From contig JBGOYH010000029.1 in assembly GCA_041479575.1 (NCBI GenBank), forward strand, positions 1 through 15,937: a stretch of 15,937 nt of DNA, read 5' to 3'. Shown one piece after another: positions 13,645 through 15,937 of this stretch (the stretch's first letter is position 1; every line of letters starts with the position of its first letter). A program made the translations under genes and the position numbers. This DNA is from DASPPK01 sp041479575. GTDB taxonomy: Archaea > Thermoproteota > Bathyarchaeia > Bathyarchaeales > Bathycorpusculaceae. The notes below the pieces were generated by a model. It saw only the letters and a program-made list of their open reading frames with translations. It did not search any database and was not told where the DNA came from.

Positions 13645-14880
13645 CTAGGTTGGCACGTTTGGCACGTAGATGCATTTTAGTTCTCTTGCTCTGCCTCCAC
13701 CGTCAAATAGCATGTCTGCGACGTCCTGCGTGACCGTCAATGTGCGGTCAAATGACTGGAACAAAGTGTTCCCTTGTTCACCGTCTATCCTCCAACAGTT
13801 GAACCTGATTTGCCCGTTCATCGAGTATTCTGGTGCCTCAAGGTTCAAACCGGCCGAAGGCGGGAAGTTGAAGGTCGTGCCTCGGTTCCAAGCGATCGAA
13901 TCGAAGTTCACGTTTATTTGTAGTCCGCCGAACATCTCTAGCCCCTGGTCCTTGGACTGGTACGAATTCACCCAAGGATTATTGACTTCCACGTTGATTC
14001 CGGCATCGCTTGAATATCTGAACTCTTGGCCGTTCTTTCTCTCAACTGCCTCGGCATGCACATTGAGCCCGTGCCATCCATTTCCAGAATTGTAGGAATG
14101 CCAGACGCATTCCCAGCGGCCGTTTGCCTGGTTGAATTGCATGGGCATTTGCTCTCCGTAGTCGGTCCCACACATCACGTTTTCAACACTGAGTTCTGGC
14201 ACAGCCTGGATAGTTGCTTGAACCGTCACATCGTTGCTGACTCTCTGATTATTCGCAGGGTTTACTATGGCTAGGTTCATCGGTTTCATTACGCATATAG
14301 ACGCGGAGAATTTGTCGCCACTGTACTCATACAACGCCAGATCCAGTCCTGGAAACGGCAGAACCGCGACTGACAGTCGGACATAGACGTTGCCCGTTAG
14401 TACTCCAGTGATGTTGACCGCAGGAAACGCGCCTAGGTACGTCCAGAACGTCACGTTAATGTCAACTTTGTCAGCTCTCACCGTCACATCAAGCAAGTCG
14501 CCCATAGAAACGTGCGCGTCCAGTCCAGTTGCATTGCCGCTGAAGCGATCCTCGTTTACTTTTCCGAAGTAGACGCTTCCAAGCTTGAATGCAACGTTTA
14601 CAGGATTCCCTTGTGCATCTGTGCTTGTTCCTTTCCACTCAATGTTCTGGGCCTTGACCAATTGGAAAAGACCTATACCTTGCCGAAGTGATTGAGGATC
14701 ACTGTATATCAACAATGACAGATTCGTACTGCTCCCGGCCGCCGGAGCGGCCGTTGCCGCGAGCTGAGATGCATAGTCATACGCACGTATCAGACGAGTT
14801 GAAGCAGACCATACGACAAGAATCCCAGAAATCAGCAGAATGCAGACCAAAGAGACACTTAACAGCCTTTTATGCTTCAC
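13645..14880 (-). CDS. Secreted or membrane-anchored protein with Ig-like domain
   Basis: A 411-aa protein starting with a basic MKHKR and a hydrophobic stretch at 6-24, a signal peptide or N-terminal anchor, followed by an Ala-rich linker (40-50). The rest is beta-rich and should lie outside the membrane. Residues 200-290 (MKPMNLAIVNPANNQRVSND, then a conserved Trp/Cys/Trp region) look like a bacterial-type Ig domain; Cys237 and Cys258 could form a disulphide. Several N-glycosylation sequons (NAT 116, NVT 142, NIT 156) fit an archaeal surface protein. I do not know its partner or ligand. The GTG start is fixed by a strong GGAGGTG ribosome site 7 nt upstream. GGCACGT is repeated within the last codons (VPNVPT). 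Confidence 0.8.
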   Translation of the reverse strand: MKHKRLLSVSLVCILLISGILVVWSASTRLIRAYDYASQLAATAAPAAGSSTNLSLLIYSDPQSLRQGIGLFQLVKAQNIEWKGTSTDAQGNPVNVAFKLGSVYFGKVNEDRFSGNATGLDAHVSMGDLLDVTVRADKVDINVTFWTYLGAFPAVNITGVLTGNVYVRLSVAVLPFPGLDLALYEYSGDKFSASICVMKPMNLAIVNPANNQRVSNDVTVQATIQAVPELSVENVMCGTDYGEQMPMQFNQANGRWECVWHSYNSGNGWHGLNVHAEAVERKNGQEFRYSSDAGINVEVNNPWVNSYQSKDQGLEMFGGLQINVNFDSIAWNRGTTFNFPPSAGLNLEAPEYSMNGQIRFNCWRIDGEQGNTLFQSFDRTLTVTQDVADMLFDGGGRARELKCIYVPNVPT

Positions 14881-14887
14881 TGTTTTT

Positions 14888-14915
14888 CACCTCCTTTTAC
14901 TCCTATTCTTATATC
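14888..14915 (-). promoter_or_regulatory. Promoter and ribosome site of the Ig-like protein gene
   Basis: On the minus strand GATATAAG (14908-14915) is a TATA-like box, and GGAGGTG (14888-14894) is a near-perfect Shine-Dalgarno site 7 nt before the GTG at 14880. The site is the strongest in the window and decides the non-ATG start. The TATA box is so close to the start that the leader must be short. Confidence 0.6.
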
Positions 14916-15196
14916 GTTGCACCCCTTTGGCAACGGGGAAAGGTAACTCTCAAATAAGTCCGCGAGCTATGGTCAGTGTGAGCAGTGGTTAAATCCCCAC
15001 TTTCCCCAAAAAACAAAGTAGACTCAAACTCCTATTAGCTTTGTGGGAAATATAATATAGAACTATCTTCTATGCCTCCGATCTCGGTCAATCCAACTGA
15101 AAAGACGAATCGTATTCTATGCAACTATTCCAAGGTGCTCAAGTCTCTTGCAGATTGGATTACACACCCTGCAGTACATGAAGTTGGCTGTGAAGC
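14916..15196. other. Intergenic region with one weak frame
   Basis: A 72-codon frame opens at ATG 15072 after a TATAATATAG-like stretch (15051-15060), and its first 40 residues look protein-like. However, it has no ribosome site and its end runs through the G-rich promoter module before 15329, so I do not call it a gene. Nothing else is recognisable. Confidence 0.4.
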
Positions 15197-15236
15197 TTTT
15201 TGGGGTTTGGGTTTTGGGATAAAACTTCACCCCAAA
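15197..15236. repeat. G-rich inverted repeat upstream of the 79-aa gene promoter
   Basis: TTTGGGG and CCCCAAA flank GGG tracts and a TAAAACTTCACCCC segment. This parallels the TAAAACTTTACCCC part of the inverted repeat upstream of the HEPN promoter, read on that gene's strand. The plus strand carries GGGG, GGG and GGG tracts separated by T-runs. Confidence 0.55.
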
Positions 15237-15273
15237 CAACCAAAACTACGGTTGACAAGCCAGTTTTTTGGTT

Positions 15274-15304
15274 TTGCGGAAAAGTTATAGCAGAACCGAA
15301 AGGA
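15274..15304 (+). promoter_or_regulatory. Promoter core of the 79-aa gene (shared core, copy B)
   Basis: Starts TTGCGGAAAAGTTATAGC and ends GAACCGAAAGGA; 29 of 31 positions match the HEPN promoter core (10567-10597 on the minus strand). It ends 24 nt before the TTG at 15329, the same spacing as for the HEPN gene, and GTGA recurs at the same leader position (15320-15323). GCGGAAAA and GTTATAG are the likely BRE and TATA boxes. Confidence 0.75.
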
Positions 15305-15328
15305 TACCGTGTGGATTGGTGAATTCAG

Positions 15329-15568
15329 TTGAAGAATAATGAGTGCACAATCTACATCACAACTAAGCGCGGCAAGACACAGAGTTACCGCAAAGAGAAG
15401 AACGGCTGGACACAAACCAGTTCAAACGGCATAGTCCGCCCACTCACCGCAGAACAACTGTTGTCACACATCTTGCCACCACTTGCGGGAATCGGATATC
15501 TTAGCGTTAGGGTGGAATCCGACAATAGAGGATTGAAAAGTGGTAAACATGAGAAAACAGTTTCGTAG
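15329..15568 (+). CDS. 79-aa protein of unknown function
   Basis: I recognise no family. The sequence begins MKNNECTIYITTKRGKTQSY, continues with KEKNGWTQTSSNGIVRPLTA and EQLLSHILPPLAGIGYLSVR, and has a basic C-terminal tail. This looks like a small alpha/beta fold: a strand pair followed by a helix and a strand. The TTG start is supported by the GGTGAA ribosome site 5 nt upstream and by the duplicated promoter core at fixed distance. Sharing a promoter with the HEPN gene suggests that both are made under the same conditions, and this protein could be a regulator or inhibitor in the same system; that is inference. An antisense frame (15385-15732) overlaps it and is considered a shadow in the overlap. 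Confidence 0.6.
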   Translation: MKNNECTIYITTKRGKTQSYRKEKNGWTQTSSNGIVRPLTAEQLLSHILPPLAGIGYLSVRVESDNRGLKSGKHEKTVS

Positions 15569-15800
15569 TATTCTCTCTTTTCTTTCTGGTCCAAAAATAC
15601 TGACAAAAACCGTTCAACGTCAATAATCGTCATGCCACTATGGAATAATCTTCTATCAGTCCTTTTAAGCCAGTTTACAGTTTGCTTGGACTGCGGCTCT
15701 TCCTCAGACGCTATATCCAATACTCTCCACATTTCTCTTTATTCCTTCACCGAGTTTTTTCTCTGCTTTCAGTTGCTCTGCAAGCTCATTGTGAGCCTAC
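15569..15800 (-). pseudogene. Possible remnant of a minus-strand gene
   Basis: Two short minus-strand stretches look like protein but lie in different frames. One runs from about 15797 to 15708 and reads ELAEQLKAEKKLGEGIKRNV before a stop. The other, from 15732 downwards, reads SKQTVNWLKRTDRRLFHSG and IIDVERFLSVFLDQKEKREY before running antisense to the 79-aa gene. They could be pieces of one frameshifted helical or coiled-coil protein. I see no start signal and no known family, so the call is weak. Confidence 0.25.
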
Positions 15801-15937
15801 TTTAGAAGATGGTGTTGTGGCGCCTCAGAATCAATTTAATGTCAAATCATCTTGGGAAAAAAGAACCAAACTTAAATCCCTTCATACTGACGTGATATCA
15901 TCATAGGCGCCATGATTATTTCGACTTTCACCAGCTA

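Noticed and set aside
15072..15290. 72-aa plus-strand reading frame
   Set aside because: No ribosome site, and its 3' part is the G-rich repeat and promoter core of the next gene. Its first 40 codons look plausible, so it could be a remnant.
10558..15310. Terminal inverted repeats of a transposon
   Set aside because: The two similar ends are inverted, but each lies at a fixed distance before a gene start and points at that gene, which fits promoters better. No target-site duplication or transposase was seen.
15385..15732. 115-aa minus-strand gene antisense to the 79-aa gene
   Set aside because: It has no start signals and half of it is antisense to a gene with a clear promoter. Only its upstream half is listed, as a possible remnant.

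Overview
The window looks archaeal. Promoters are of the BRE/TATA type (for example 14908-14915 and 15278-15290), Shine-Dalgarno sites are GGAGGTG- or GGTGA-like, several starts are TTG or GTG, and terminators are T-runs. The Cas1-like sequence and the integrase are most like archaeal family members, and a DUF5752-like protein is present. A Bathyarchaeia/Thermoproteota-type genome is my best guess, from general resemblance only. The content is accessory: nuclease and defence-type genes, an integrase, small orphan proteins and long, structured intergenic DNA.

Layout. 1-1092 (+): the tail of an unknown gene, then a 5'-truncated cas1 keeping the whole catalytic domain, then a small HExxH (ImmA/IrrE-like) protein in operon spacing with it. 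1433-7672 (-): two large genes. One is a 680-aa protein of unknown family with a C-terminal PD-(D/E)XK nuclease signature. The other is a 1261-aa STAND NTPase with an N-terminal PD-(D/E)XK-like domain, the layout of antiviral Avs-type proteins. 7673-8404: a gene-free stretch with palindromes and a candidate structured RNA. 8405-10542 (-): a tyrosine recombinase and a 219-aa protein with an Rx4H HEPN motif.

10543-11898 (+): regulatory DNA and small genes: an 88-aa protein, a 33-aa reading frame, and a DUF5752-like gene coupled to the latter by an ATGA overlap. 11899-12363: simple-sequence DNA made of self-complementary repeats. 12364-13140 (-): a dimethylargininase (DDAH). 13645-14880 (-): a membrane-anchored or secreted protein with an Ig-like domain and a stem-loop just after its stop. 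15329-15568 (+): a 79-aa unknown protein. 15569-15937: possible gene remnants on the minus strand.

The most unexpected result is a pair of duplicated promoter systems. The HEPN gene (minus strand, TTG at 10542) and the 79-aa gene (plus strand, TTG at 15329) share a 31-nt promoter core, 29/31 identical, exactly 24 nt before each TTG, with a G-rich inverted repeat upstream of each core. Separately, the 88-aa and 33-aa frames share another 34-nt element, 31/34 identical, exactly 34 nt before each TTG. These geometries support the unusual TTG starts and suggest that genes lying 5 kb apart are co-controlled. The integrase, HEPN gene and duplicated control regions suggest an integrated mobile element beside a defence island, but I could not identify certain element ends.
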